33,906 nt of DNA from Pseudomonadota bacterium (GTDB lineage Bacteria > Pseudomonadota > Alphaproteobacteria > Rhizobiales > Phreatobacteraceae): positions 1 through 33,906 of the forward strand of contig JAEZGJ010000281.1 in assembly GCA_023416965.1 (NCBI GenBank). Reading direction: 5' to 3'. This document shows, one piece after another, positions 16,951 to 27,594 of this stretch (its first letter is position 1; each line of letters opens with the position of its first letter). The notes under the pieces are model-generated. The model had not been told where the DNA came from and did no database searches. It saw only the letters and a program-made list of their open reading frames with translations. The position numbers were made by a program, and so were the translations under genes.

Positions 16951-17625
16951 ATGACGATGACGCTCTATTCCGGCCCCCTCAGCATGTTCGGGGCCAAGGC
17001 GGAGATTGCCGCGCGTGAGAAGGCGATCCCCGTCGATCTCGTCATGGTGCCCTTCGATATGCAGCGCCTCTACGAGCCCAAACATCCCGAGGTGGCCCGG
17101 ATCAATCCGAAACGGCAGGTGCCCGTCCTCGTCGATGGGCCGGTCGAGATCTTCGATTCGACCCAGATCTTCGAATATCTGGAGCATCTGCACCCTGAAC
17201 CGCCGCTCTGGCCGGAATCTCCCGCGGATCGTGCCCGGACGCGGCTGATCGAGCATCTCTCGGACGAGGTCTATTTTCCGCCCGTGATCCGCCTGATGGG
17301 CCTGCAGGACCGGCAGCACGACCCCGCCGCAGTGGCTGCGCGGGAGGCCGCCGCCGCCGTCTGCCGACGCTTCGAGGATATGATCGGTGCCCATGACTAT
17401 CTTGCCGGCGCCTATTCCTATGCCGACATCGCTTTCTTCATGGCGCAGCTGTTCGGCGAGCGGATGGGGGCGAGGCTTGCCGGCGACACACCGCGCCTCA
17501 TGGCCTGGCGCCAGCGCATGGCCCGTCGGCCCGCCGTTCGCGCCGTGATCGGCCCCATGCTTGACTATCTCAGGGCGCAGGGGCGCCCGATCCCGGAGCC
17601 GTTCCAGGTCATCGCTGCGGACTGA
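16951..17625 (+). CDS. Glutathione S-transferase family protein
   Basis: A 224-residue GST with an N-terminal thioredoxin-fold domain (about 3-80) and an alpha-helical C-terminal domain (about 90-210). The glutathione-binding cis-proline is P58 in RQVPVLVDGP, followed by the usual acidic-serine pair D69-S70. The likely catalytic residue is a Ser or Tyr near the N-terminus (LYSGPLSMFG); no cysteine is there. ATG 16951 is chosen over 16912 because MTMTLYSG begins the fold directly. It lies 57 bases after the DUF2783 gene. In this setting it may isomerise or conjugate a ring-cleavage intermediate, as maleylpyruvate or maleylacetoacetate isomerases do. General detoxification is the alternative. 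Confidence 0.9.
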   Translation: MTMTLYSGPLSMFGAKAEIAAREKAIPVDLVMVPFDMQRLYEPKHPEVARINPKRQVPVLVDGPVEIFDSTQIFEYLEHLHPEPPLWPESPADRARTRLIEHLSDEVYFPPVIRLMGLQDRQHDPAAVAAREAAAAVCRRFEDMIGAHDYLAGAYSYADIAFFMAQLFGERMGARLAGDTPRLMAWRQRMARRPAVRAVIGPMLDYLRAQGRPIPEPFQVIAAD

Positions 17626-17637
17626 CTCGGTGGGCGG

Positions 17638-18357
17638 TCAGTGGTCTGTCGGGTCGCCTTCGCTCGGTACCGCGCCGCGGCCCCGGAACCCCATGGCGAG
17701 CACGTAGAGCTCCTTGGAGTCGGCGCGGCTCGCCTGCGGCTTGATGTGTTTCACCGTGGCGAAATCGCGCTTGAGGTCGGCGAGGAGGTCGCCCTCTGTG
17801 CCGCCCTGCAGCACCTTGCAGAGGAAATGGCCGCCGGGGGCCAGCACCTCCCGGGCGAACTGGATGGCGAGTTCGGCGAGATAGATGATCTTGATCTGGT
17901 CGGTCTTGCGGTGCCCGGTGGCGTTCGCCGCCATGTCGGAGAGCACCACGTCCGCCTCGCCGCCGAGCATCTCCTTCAGCCGGTCCGGCGCGTCATCGGC
18001 GGTGAAGTCGCCCTTCAGGAAGGCGACGCCGGGCACGGGGTCGATGTCGAGAAGGTCGATGCCGACGATCCTGCCGCGGCCCTGGTCGAGGCCGATGCGC
18101 TTGGCCGCCACCTGCAGCCATCCGCCGGGCGCGGCCCCAAGGTCGACGATGCGCTGGCCGGGCTTCAGGATCTTCGCCTTGTCGTCGATCTCGATCAGCT
18201 TGAAGGCGGCGCGCGAACGCCAGCCCTCGCGCTTGGCGCGGGCGACATAGGGATCGTTGAGCTGGCGCTCCAGCCATTTCTGCTGGCTGGTGGTGCGCTT
18301 CTTCGCGGTCTTCAGGCGCACCGCCAACTGGCGGCCGCCCCCGGTCTTCGTCGTCAT
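17638..18357 (-). CDS. rlmE: 23S rRNA 2'-O-methyltransferase (uridine 2552)
   Basis: A 239-residue FtsJ/RrmJ-type methyltransferase that 2'-O-methylates U2552 of 23S rRNA in the 50S subunit using S-adenosylmethionine. The K-D-K-E catalytic tetrad is K53 (AAFKLIEID), D141 (VLSDMAANATG), K181 (FLCKVLQGG) and E216 (SRADSKELYVLA). The spacings of 88, 40 and 35 are nearly those of E. coli (86, 40, 35). The SAM loop is VDLGAAPGGW (71-80). The N-terminus is basic (KKRTTSQQKW), suiting RNA binding. Its ATG overlaps the stop of the Ppx/GppA gene by four bases, the usual alphaproteobacterial order. It converges on the GST gene with only 12 bases between stops. Confidence 0.96.
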   Translation of the reverse strand: MTTKTGGGRQLAVRLKTAKKRTTSQQKWLERQLNDPYVARAKREGWRSRAAFKLIEIDDKAKILKPGQRIVDLGAAPGGWLQVAAKRIGLDQGRGRIVGIDLLDIDPVPGVAFLKGDFTADDAPDRLKEMLGGEADVVLSDMAANATGHRKTDQIKIIYLAELAIQFAREVLAPGGHFLCKVLQGGTEGDLLADLKRDFATVKHIKPQASRADSKELYVLAMGFRGRGAVPSEGDPTDH

Positions 18358-19484
18358 CTGCCGCCTCCCGGCCCGCCGGGCCCCGGCTCCTGGCGGTGGT
18401 GGAAGGGCCGCCGCCAGACGCCGTCCTGCCGCATCAGGCTGACGAGGATGCCCTCGCGCAGGCCCCTGTCGGCGACGCGCAGCCGCTGGCAGGGGAAGTG
18501 CCGGCGCATGCCCTCGAGGATGGCGCAGCCGGCGAGGACGAGGTCCGCCCGCTCCGCCCCGATGCAGGGATGGGCGATGCGGTCCTCGTAGGTCATGTCG
18601 AGGAGCTGGTCGAGGATCACGTCCACCTCACCGGCCCCGAGCCAGGCCCCGTCGACCCGGCGCCGGTCATATTTCGGCAGGCCGAGGTGGACGCCCGCCA
18701 GCGTCGTCACCGTGCCCGACGTGCCGAGCATGTGCAGGTGCTCGATCTGCGACTGGATCGCCTTGCGGTGCGCGAAGGGCTCGACCATGGCGGCGACCTC
18801 GTCGACCATGCGCTCGAAACTCTCGCGCGTCACGTGCTTGCCGTCGTGGCGCTCGGCCAGCGTCACCACGCCGACGGGAAGCGAGGTCCAGCCGAGGATC
18901 TCCGCCGTCGGCGGGCCGCCCTGGCGGCCGGGGCCGCGCGGCAGCAGCCAGACGATCTCGGAGGAGCCGCCGCCGATGTCGAACAGGATGACGCCGCGGG
19001 AGCGCGGGTCGGCGAGCGGGACGCAGCCCTGGGCGGCGAGCTGCGCCTCGGTGCGGCGGTCGACCACCTCCAGCGCCAGCCCGGTCTCCGCCTTGACGCG
19101 CTGGATGAAGCTGTCGCCGTTGGTGGCCTGCCGGCAGGCCTCGGTGGCGATCAGGCGGGCGCGGGCCACCTGCCGGTCGCGCAGCTTCATGCGGCAGACC
19201 TTCAGGGCCTCGACGGCCCGGTCCATCGCCGCCTCGCTGAGGCGGCCGGTCTGCGCCAGGCCTTCGCCGAGACGCACGATTCGCGAAAAGGCGTCGACGA
19301 CGCGGAAGCTCGCGCCCTCGGGCTTCGCCACCAGCAGGCGGCAATTGTTCGTTCCGAGATCCAGCGCGGCATAGAGCCTGCGCGGCCGGTGCGGCTGGGG
19401 AGCACGGGACGCGCCCGCCTGACCCTCCTCCGCCGGACGCACGCCCGAATCTCCCGGCGAACCGCGGGGCGGCTCGTGGGTCAT
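18354..19484 (-). CDS. Ppx/GppA phosphatase family protein
   Basis: A 376-residue protein of the exopolyphosphatase/guanosine pentaphosphatase family with an actin-like ATPase fold. Phosphate-binding loops are LDLGTNNCRL (41-50) and FDIGGGSSE (168-176). The catalytic glutamate region is IATEACRQATNG. The first 36 residues are rich in Gly, Pro and Arg and precede the fold; they look disordered. It may hydrolyse polyphosphate or pppGpp in the cytoplasm, linking phosphate storage or stringent response to growth. It lies upstream of rlmE and overlaps it by four bases. Family members cannot be split into Ppx or GppA from sequence alone at this length, since it lacks the C-terminal HD-like domain of full-length E. 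coli enzymes. Confidence 0.92.
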   Translation of the reverse strand: MTHEPPRGSPGDSGVRPAEEGQAGASRAPQPHRPRRLYAALDLGTNNCRLLVAKPEGASFRVVDAFSRIVRLGEGLAQTGRLSEAAMDRAVEALKVCRMKLRDRQVARARLIATEACRQATNGDSFIQRVKAETGLALEVVDRRTEAQLAAQGCVPLADPRSRGVILFDIGGGSSEIVWLLPRGPGRQGGPPTAEILGWTSLPVGVVTLAERHDGKHVTRESFERMVDEVAAMVEPFAHRKAIQSQIEHLHMLGTSGTVTTLAGVHLGLPKYDRRRVDGAWLGAGEVDVILDQLLDMTYEDRIAHPCIGAERADLVLAGCAILEGMRRHFPCQRLRVADRGLREGILVSLMRQDGVWRRPFHHRQEPGPGGPGGGR

Positions 19485-19557
19485 GGCGACCTTTCCCGCC
19501 GGATCCGGAACGCGGAGCGCTCGACGGACGACCGGCTGATCTGTTCAGTTGGCCCCA

Positions 19558-19585
19558 AGTGTATCAGGGCGCGGGGCTGCTGCAA
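19558..19585 (-). promoter_or_regulatory. Possible promoter of the ppx-rlmE operon
   Basis: On the - strand TTGCAG (19580-19585) and TACACT (19558-19563) are separated by 16 bases. They would start a transcript near 19551, about 67 bases before the ATG at 19484. Matches to sigma-70 consensus are partial. Confidence 0.35.
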
Positions 19586-19624
19586 GCCTTCCGGTACCGG
19601 CTGACAAAAGCCGCCGCCCGGGGC

Positions 19625-19653
19625 TTGAACAGCCCGGCGCAATCGACTATGAC
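19625..19653 (+). promoter_or_regulatory. Sigma-70-type promoter of tRNA-Gln
   Basis: TTGAAC (19625-19630) and TATGAC (19648-19653) are 17 bases apart, the ideal spacing, and lie 40 bases upstream of the tRNA. A transcript starting near 19660 would carry a leader of about 34 bases, normal for processing by RNase P. This is one of the best promoter matches in the window. Confidence 0.7.
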
Positions 19654-19693
19654 CGCGCCTCGCACGGCAACGCGCCCTTCCGGGGAGCACTGC

Positions 19694-19767
19694 TGGGGGA
19701 TAGTTCAACGGTAGAACATCGGACTCTGACTCCGAGAATCTTGGTTCGAATCCAGGTCCCCCAGCCA
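19694..19767 (+). tRNA. tRNA-Gln (anticodon CTG)
   Basis: A full cloverleaf can be drawn. The acceptor stem is TGGGGGA (19694-19700) with TCCCCCA (19757-19763); the D stem is GTTC/GAAC; the anticodon stem is TCGGA/TCCGA around the loop CTCTGAC, giving anticodon CTG; and the T arm has loop TTCGAAT. The discriminator base is G and the CCA end is encoded (19765-19767). It reads the glutamine codon CAG. It sits alone between the divergent ppx gene and the kinase gene. No integrase or att-like repeat of its 3' end is seen nearby. Confidence 0.96.
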
Positions 19768-19970
19768 GCCGGCCGCATCTTCCGATCGCACCCAAACGAC
19801 TGCCGACGCAACGGGTCCGCTCCTGGCGGGGCCTCGCATGCGACCTCGATCCTGCGGGCGATCTGCCCTTTCGGCAGGACGTCCGCGAATCCGCGGCGTC
19901 AGGCGGAGCAGGCGCTGCTCTGGCCCGGCAGGTGGCCGCGCCACGCTGGCCGATCGTCCGGCGTCGGCCC

Positions 19971-22814
<2,844 letters not shown>

Positions 22815-23023
22815 GGAAGGGTCCTCGGCCGGTCAATCCTCGCAAACTTTCACGTCCCGGGTTCCGCAGGGGTAAACATCGGGTCTCCGGCCCCAGATCT
22901 TCGCAGTCATGCTAACAATCGCTTTCCCCATGGGTGGGTGCTGTGCGGCAATCCTGTGATGACGTCGTTTACCTCCTTGCATTATGCCGGTGGTGCTCGC
23001 CGGCCGCCGCAACCCGGTCGATG

Positions 23024-23029
23024 AAGGAG
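23024..23029 (+). promoter_or_regulatory. Ribosome binding site deciding the response-regulator start
   Basis: AAGGAG lies 11 bases upstream of the ATG at 23041. The conserved receiver domain begins at that ATG, and the in-frame sequence upstream is unrelated, so this site supports 23041 rather than a longer form. Confidence 0.6.
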
Positions 23030-23040
23030 TGGGACGACCG

Positions 23041-24102
23041 ATGCCCGTGATGATCGTCGACGACGCGGAGACCAATCTTCTCGTCATCAAGTCACTGGTG
23101 GACGCCTGCGGAGTACCGGGGGCCACGACGTTCAGGAGCCCCACCGAGGCGGTCGCCAGGCTCGACGACATTGCGCCGACCCTGATCCTTGTCGACTACA
23201 TGATGCCGGACCTCGACGGCATCGGCTTCATCCGGGCCGTTCGGTCGAAGCCCCGCTTCGCCGATACGCCCATCGTCATGGTGACCACCACCGACCAGCG
23301 CTCCGTCCGCCTCGAAGCGCTCCAGGCCGGAGCGACGGACTTCATCCTCAAGCCGATCGACCCCGCCGAGTTCAAGGCCCGCTTCCGCAACCTCATGCAG
23401 CTGGCCGAGGCCCAGGCGAAGCTGAAGGACCAGGCAGCCTGGCTTTCGGCCGAGGTCCAGAAGGCGCTGGACATCGCCCGCGGGCGCGAGGCCGAAATCG
23501 TCACGCGCCTCGCCCGCGCCGCCGAACTGCGCGACCCCGAGACAGGCCAGCATCTCGACCGCATGTCACGCTACGCCGAGAAGATCGCGAGGGCGATGGG
23601 GCTCGACGACGACTTCTGCGAGCGGCTGCGGATCGCCGCCCCCATGCACGACATTGGCAAGATCGGCATTCCCGACTCGATCCTGCTGAAGCCGGGGCCG
23701 CTCACCCCTTCCGAGCGTCTGCAGATGCAGAAGCACGCCCAGCAGGGCGGGGAAATCCTGGAGCGGTCGACGTCCGAGCTGATCCGTCTCGCCGGGGAGA
23801 TCGCCATTTCGCACCATGAGCGTTTCGACGGGACGGGCTATCCGTTCGGCCTGTCGGGCGAGGCGATCCCGCTCGCCGGACGGATCACCTCACTTGCCGA
23901 CGTGTTCGACGCGCTGACCTCCGCCCGGCCCTACAAGGAGGCCTGGAGCCCGGACGAGGCGCGGTCCTACATCCTCGGCGAGCGCGGGCGCCATTTCGAT
24001 CCCGCCTGTGTGGATGCGATGATGTCGGTCTGGCCCGAGATCGTCGCGATCCAGATGAACTCTTGGGACGGCCAGACGGCGGCCTCTCGGCCGGCGGGCT
24101 AG
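23041..24102 (+). CDS. Response regulator with HD-GYP domain (c-di-GMP phosphodiesterase)
   Basis: A 353-residue two-domain regulator. The receiver (1-125) has the acidic pair D7-D8 (IVDDAETN), phospho-acceptor D52 (LVDYMMPDLDG), a Thr in MVTTTDQ and K104 (ILKPID). A coiled-coil linker (about 110-150) leads to the HD-GYP domain: H161 (GQHLDRMSRY), H193-D194 (HDIGKIG), HHERFDGTGYP (248-258) and ADVFDALTSARPYKE. The motif set is complete, so it should hydrolyse c-di-GMP. It is divergent from the hybrid kinase across 226 bases, suggesting that phosphotransfer from the HPt domain controls c-di-GMP and hence motility or attachment. The pairing is inferred from position. Confidence 0.95.
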   Translation: MPVMIVDDAETNLLVIKSLVDACGVPGATTFRSPTEAVARLDDIAPTLILVDYMMPDLDGIGFIRAVRSKPRFADTPIVMVTTTDQRSVRLEALQAGATDFILKPIDPAEFKARFRNLMQLAEAQAKLKDQAAWLSAEVQKALDIARGREAEIVTRLARAAELRDPETGQHLDRMSRYAEKIARAMGLDDDFCERLRIAAPMHDIGKIGIPDSILLKPGPLTPSERLQMQKHAQQGGEILERSTSELIRLAGEIAISHHERFDGTGYPFGLSGEAIPLAGRITSLADVFDALTSARPYKEAWSPDEARSYILGERGRHFDPACVDAMMSVWPEIVAIQMNSWDGQTAASRPAG

Positions 24103-24141
24103 GCTGCGGCGGCGCATCGTCCCTCCGCGCCGTTTCCGTCT

Positions 24142-24154
24142 CCGGCGACGCCGG
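24142..24154. terminator. Weak hairpin between convergent HD-GYP and hydrolase genes
   Basis: CCGGC-GAC-GCCGG is a perfect 5-base stem with a 3-base loop in the 68-base gap between the convergent stops at 24102 and 24171. No T-tract follows on either strand. It could be a weak bidirectional terminator; nothing better is seen. Confidence 0.3.
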
Positions 24155-24170
24155 GCAGGCTGCGCCGTCC

Positions 24171-25265
24171 CTATGCCTGCTTGGGCCGTGACCTGCTCCT
24201 CCGGGCCGCGGAGGGCGGCGCGGTTGCGAGGAAGGCAGCGATCTCCCTCCATGTGGAGCCGAGGACGTCGCGGCCCATGAACAGACTAAGGTGTCGGCCG
24301 GGGACGAGGCACGTGGTGATCCGGTCCCGCGGGGTCGCAACGTGCCGGGCCGCGGCGAGGACCTGCGGCGGGCTGACGATCTCGTCCTCGCGCGCCGCCA
24401 CCAGGACCAGCGGACAGGCGACGCCGTCGAGGCCGGTCTCCCGCCCCAGCGCCGGGAAGGTGCCCCGCGCCAGCCGGTTTTCCCGGAAGAGCCATTCCAC
24501 CGTCTGGCGATAGAAGACGCCGGGAAGATCGACCACGTCATCGTCCCAGGCACGGAAGCGCGCGGCGAGCGCGGCCGGCACGCGCCGCCGCTGCAGCACC
24601 CTCGCCATCAGGGCCTCGTCGGCGGCGGCCTTCGGCCAGGCCTCTCGCATGGTTTGCCCGAGCACGAGACCGCCCCCCTGGTCGAGCATCAGCTCCACCG
24701 CTGCGGGAGGTGTCCGCTCGATCAGGTCGGTAAGCAAACTCGGGGCCGCCGCCACGTCGACAGGCGCGCCGACCACGGCGAGCCGAGCCGTCTTGGCCGG
24801 GAACCGCGCCGCATGGATGGCGGCGAGCGTGCCGCCCTGGCAGAGCCCCACCACGGCGGCTGGCGGACCGGCATCGTCCACCGCGACCGTGAGGTCCTCC
24901 AGCTGGTTGTCGATGGACTGGTGGCGCCGCGTACCGTCGGCGCTGCGCCAGTCGGTGAGCCAGATCCGCCCGACGCCGGCGCCCAGCAGGGCTTCGATCA
25001 CGCTGTGGCCGGGAGCGAGGTCGGCGATGGTCGCCCGGTGCAGGGCGTAGGGCGCGACGAGGACCACGGCCGGGCCTTGCCCGGTTCCGAACTCCCTGAG
25101 GCGCATGGTCGGCAGTTCCCGGATGACCTTGTTCGGCGTCGTCCAGTCCCAGTCGGCCCCATCGGCCCCTGGACGGTGAGGTGAGGGGGAAGCCACCGCC
25201 TCCAGCGCCCGGCGCGCCGCCGCCAGCGAGGCGTCGATCAGCGCGAGCCAGGGCGGCAGCGGCAT
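24171..25265 (-). CDS. PhaC-like alpha/beta hydrolase, class-III-sized
   Basis: A 364-residue alpha/beta-hydrolase-fold protein. The nucleophile elbow reads GLCQGG with C142, the G-x-C-x-G-G form of polyhydroxyalkanoate synthases rather than the serine of lipases. The remaining triad is D294 (AREDEIVSP) and H325 (PGRHLSLFMG). This spacing is close to class III PhaC (C149, D302, H331; ~355 residues). It ends in a basic tail (RRSRSRPKQA). It starts 10 bases after the full-size phaC stop and must be cotranscribed with it. It may be a second synthase subunit, a PHA depolymerase or thiolysis enzyme, or a hydrolase of another acyl ester. No PhaE or PhaR partner is present. Confidence 0.85.
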   Translation of the reverse strand: MPLPPWLALIDASLAAARRALEAVASPSPHRPGADGADWDWTTPNKVIRELPTMRLREFGTGQGPAVVLVAPYALHRATIADLAPGHSVIEALLGAGVGRIWLTDWRSADGTRRHQSIDNQLEDLTVAVDDAGPPAAVVGLCQGGTLAAIHAARFPAKTARLAVVGAPVDVAAAPSLLTDLIERTPPAAVELMLDQGGGLVLGQTMREAWPKAAADEALMARVLQRRRVPAALAARFRAWDDDVVDLPGVFYRQTVEWLFRENRLARGTFPALGRETGLDGVACPLVLVAAREDEIVSPPQVLAAARHVATPRDRITTCLVPGRHLSLFMGRDVLGSTWREIAAFLATAPPSAARRSRSRPKQA

Positions 25266-25275
25266 GGCGTTCTCC

Positions 25276-27072
25276 TCATCCCCTCACATAGGTGCCGGGA
25301 GCGTCGCCGAGGACCGGGTAGCCGGCCGCCGCATCGCCCAGCGCGGGAGGTGGGCGCATCGGCGCCGGAGACGTTCGCTTCAGCCAGTCGCCCCAGGAGG
25401 TCCACCAGCTCCCCTCCACGGGGGCATGGGCGGCGAGCCAGGCATCCGCATCGAGATGCGGATCACCGTCCTCGCGCCTGCCGATGCGGTGGACCCGGCC
25501 CGGCGTCCCCGGCGGCGAGACGACTCCCTGGTTGTGGCCGCCATTGGTGAGGGCGAAGGTGATGGACGTGTCGAGCGACAGGTGCAGCTTGTAGACGGCG
25601 CGCCACGGCGCGATGTGATCCCATTCGGCGCCCAGCACGAAGACCGGCACGCGGATGTCCTGAAGCGCGATGGTGCGGCCCTCAACCGTGAAGCGCCCCT
25701 CGGCGAGGTCGTTGGCGAGATAGAGCGAGCGCAGGTAGTGCGCGTGCATCCGGGCGGGCATGCGCGTGCCGTCCTGCGACCAGGCCCTGATGTCGAACAG
25801 CCGCCGACGCTCGCCCATCATGTATTCGCGCACCATGCGCGACCAGATGAGGTCGTTGGCACGCAGCAGGTTGAACGTGCCCATCATGCGCGGCCCCTCG
25901 AGATAGCCGCGCTCCTCCATCATGTCCTCGAGCAGGGCGAGCTGGCTGTCGCTGATGAACAGGCGCAGCTCGCCGGCTTCGTGGAAATCGGTAAGCGCGG
26001 CGAGCAGCGTGAGGCTGGCGAGCCGGGTGTCGCCGTCCCGCGCCATGGCGGCGGCGGTGATCGCCATCAGCGTGCCGCCGAGGCAATAGCCGACGGCATG
26101 GACGCGGGGTGAGCCGGTGATCCGCGTCGCCGCCGTGATGGCCGCCATCGCCCCCTCGGTGCGGTACTGGTCGAAGGTGACGTCCCGGTCCGCCTCGGTC
26201 GGGTTCTTCCAGGACACGACGAAGACGGTGAAGCCCTGGGCGACCAGATGGCGCACCAGCGAGTTCTCGGGCCTCAGGTCGAGGATGTAGTACTTCATGA
26301 TCCAGGCCGGCACGATCACCACCGGCTCCGCGTGGACGGCGGGCGTCGTCGGCGCATACTGGATGATCTCGGCGAGAGGCGTGCGGGCCACCACCTTGCC
26401 CGGCGTCACCGCCACGGTCTCCCCGACCCGGAAGCCCTCTGCGCCGGCCGGGCTCGCCCCCGTCGCCGCGATCCGCGCATCCTCGAGCCAATGCTTGAAA
26501 CCCTCGACCAGCGACTGTCCGCCGGTGGCGACGGCCTTCTGCAGCACTTCCGGATTGGTTGCCATGAAGTTGGACGGGGACCAGAAGTCGAGGACCTGCC
26601 GCGCGGCGAAATCCACCATCGCGGCGCTCTGCGGCGACACGCCGTGGACGCCGCGCGTCGCCGCCTCCCACCAGGCCTCCGCTGCGAGATGGGTGCGGGC
26701 GAACTGCCGATAGGGCCAGGCGTCCCAGGAGGGGTCACGGAAGCGGCGGTCTCCCTCGCGGGCCTCCGCGCAGGCCCTCCCGCAGGGACCGAAGGGGCCG
26801 CCGTCCCCGGCGAGGCGCATCGCCTGTTCGACGGCGAGGGCGGCGAGGTCCATGCGCCGGCCGGGGGAGACGGCCAGATGCGAGGCCCAGTCGAGCCAGG
26901 CGCCAGCCAGCGCCAGCACCGACACACCGCCGTTCAGTTGTCCTGCGAGCGCCCACAGCTTGCGGTCGAGCAGGTTTGGTGAGACCTCCGGTGCCGCGAG
27001 CCCGGCCTTCCGTGCCGGGACCGGCGCAATGCCGGTCGCCCTTGCCGCCCTCGCCGCTGTCGCGCGCGCCAT
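25276..27072 (-). CDS. phaC: Poly(3-hydroxyalkanoate) synthase, class I-like
   Basis: A 598-residue PHA synthase that polymerises (R)-3-hydroxyacyl-CoA on storage granules. The N-terminal PhaC_N region (about 100-270, with SPSNFMATNPEVLQKA) precedes the alpha/beta-hydrolase core. The catalytic triad is C330 (GYCLGG), D485 (GAEWDHIAPW) and H513 (TNGGHNQG), near the C. necator positions (319, 480, 508). The first ~35 residues are Ala/Arg-rich and poorly conserved. ATG 27072 is chosen because GGAGG lies 5 bases upstream; an ATG at 27084 has no such site. A PhaC-like gene follows 10 bases later. No phaA, phaB or phasin gene is in the window. Confidence 0.93.
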   Translation of the reverse strand: MARATAARAARATGIAPVPARKAGLAAPEVSPNLLDRKLWALAGQLNGGVSVLALAGAWLDWASHLAVSPGRRMDLAALAVEQAMRLAGDGGPFGPCGRACAEAREGDRRFRDPSWDAWPYRQFARTHLAAEAWWEAATRGVHGVSPQSAAMVDFAARQVLDFWSPSNFMATNPEVLQKAVATGGQSLVEGFKHWLEDARIAATGASPAGAEGFRVGETVAVTPGKVVARTPLAEIIQYAPTTPAVHAEPVVIVPAWIMKYYILDLRPENSLVRHLVAQGFTVFVVSWKNPTEADRDVTFDQYRTEGAMAAITAATRITGSPRVHAVGYCLGGTLMAITAAAMARDGDTRLASLTLLAALTDFHEAGELRLFISDSQLALLEDMMEERGYLEGPRMMGTFNLLRANDLIWSRMVREYMMGERRRLFDIRAWSQDGTRMPARMHAHYLRSLYLANDLAEGRFTVEGRTIALQDIRVPVFVLGAEWDHIAPWRAVYKLHLSLDTSITFALTNGGHNQGVVSPPGTPGRVHRIGRREDGDPHLDADAWLAAHAPVEGSWWTSWGDWLKRTSPAPMRPPPALGDAAAGYPVLGDAPGTYVRG

Positions 27073-27077
27073 CCCAG

Positions 27078-27082
27078 CCTCC
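27078..27082 (-). promoter_or_regulatory. Ribosome binding site deciding the phaC start
   Basis: The - strand reads GGAGG here, 5 bases before the ATG ending at 27072. This favours the start at 27072 over the ATG at 27084, which has no purine-rich site in front. Confidence 0.65.
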
Positions 27083-27207
27083 ATCTGAAGCGTTGGCCAA
27101 GTGTGCCGGACGACGGCCTGCCGGCGCTTGACCTGGAACAATCGCGCGACGTGGCATTTCACCACGCCGTCCGCGGGCGGCTTCAAGATCATGGCGGGGG
27201 AGGGATA

Positions 27208-27240
27208 GCGGAATTGCCGTCGAAACGGCGGCAATCCCGC
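27208..27240. repeat. Strong 15-base hairpin in the phaC/livK gap
   Basis: Arms 27208-27222 and 27226-27240 pair over 15 bases with one A-C mismatch and one G-T wobble around an AAA loop. It is flanked by identical decamers CCGCGGGCGG 70 bases apart. It has no T-tract on either side and lies between divergent genes, so an ordinary terminator is not expected. It could be a leader structure, part of a small RNA, or a protein-binding palindrome. Confidence 0.6.
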
Positions 27241-27282
27241 CCGCGGGCGGAGAGCGTCCGTCGTTCGGCCCCGATATTCGGC

Positions 27283-27325
27283 TCGACAAGCCCCGACTTG
27301 CCGAACATACTGCTGAGAATGTTCG
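27283..27325 (+). promoter_or_regulatory. Candidate livK promoter with overlapping operator
   Basis: TCGACA (27283-27288) and CATACT (27306-27311) are 17 bases apart and resemble sigma-70 elements (5/6 and 4/6 matches). A perfect 7-base inverted repeat, CGAACAT-N10-ATGTTCG (27302-27325), covers the -10 and the expected start point, where a repressor would block transcription. The leader would be about 275 bases, which is long. Both calls rest on sequence match only. Confidence 0.4.
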
Positions 27326-27594
27326 CTCCGGCGGACGCTCAACGAGCCGGGGCTCGAGCCCTGGCCGCCATGGGGAGAACTGGCCTCGGACTGCCTGACC
27401 AGGCGGCGACCGGTCATCTGCCAGAATGTCGGAACAGGGCCAGGCCCGATTCCGGGCTGGCTGGCGGGTCGCACGGTTTCACCCCTCCATAACCTGCCAG
27501 AGCCGCGCCAAGCGGCCGTCAGACCATCGGAAACGCTGCGGCTCCGGCCGCGACCGGCGCCCCGTGACGGGCGCTACCCCAGGAGGACGACACG

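Larger units (their letters stand above)
27073..27594. other. 522-base divergent intergenic region, phaC / livK
   Basis: No protein gene of convincing quality is seen here. It contains the phaC ribosome binding site (27078-27082), a CGTGG/CCACG inverted repeat (27150-27166), two identical decamers CCGCGGGCGG (27171-27180 and 27241-27250), a strong hairpin (27208-27240), a candidate livK promoter with an overlapping inverted repeat (27283-27325), and the livK AGGAGG site (27581-27586). The part from 27330 to 27580 shows nothing I can assign; it would be the livK leader if the promoter is right. Confidence 0.7.

Noticed and set aside
19694..19970. tRNA-Gln as an integration site for a genomic island
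   Set aside because: No integrase follows and I found no repeat of the tRNA 3' end in the window; the genes beside it look chromosomal.
27302..27325. SOS (LexA) box reading of the GAACAT/ATGTTC inverted repeat
   Set aside because: The alphaproteobacterial LexA motif is a direct repeat GTTC-N7-GTTC; this site has inverted arms with a 10-base centre.
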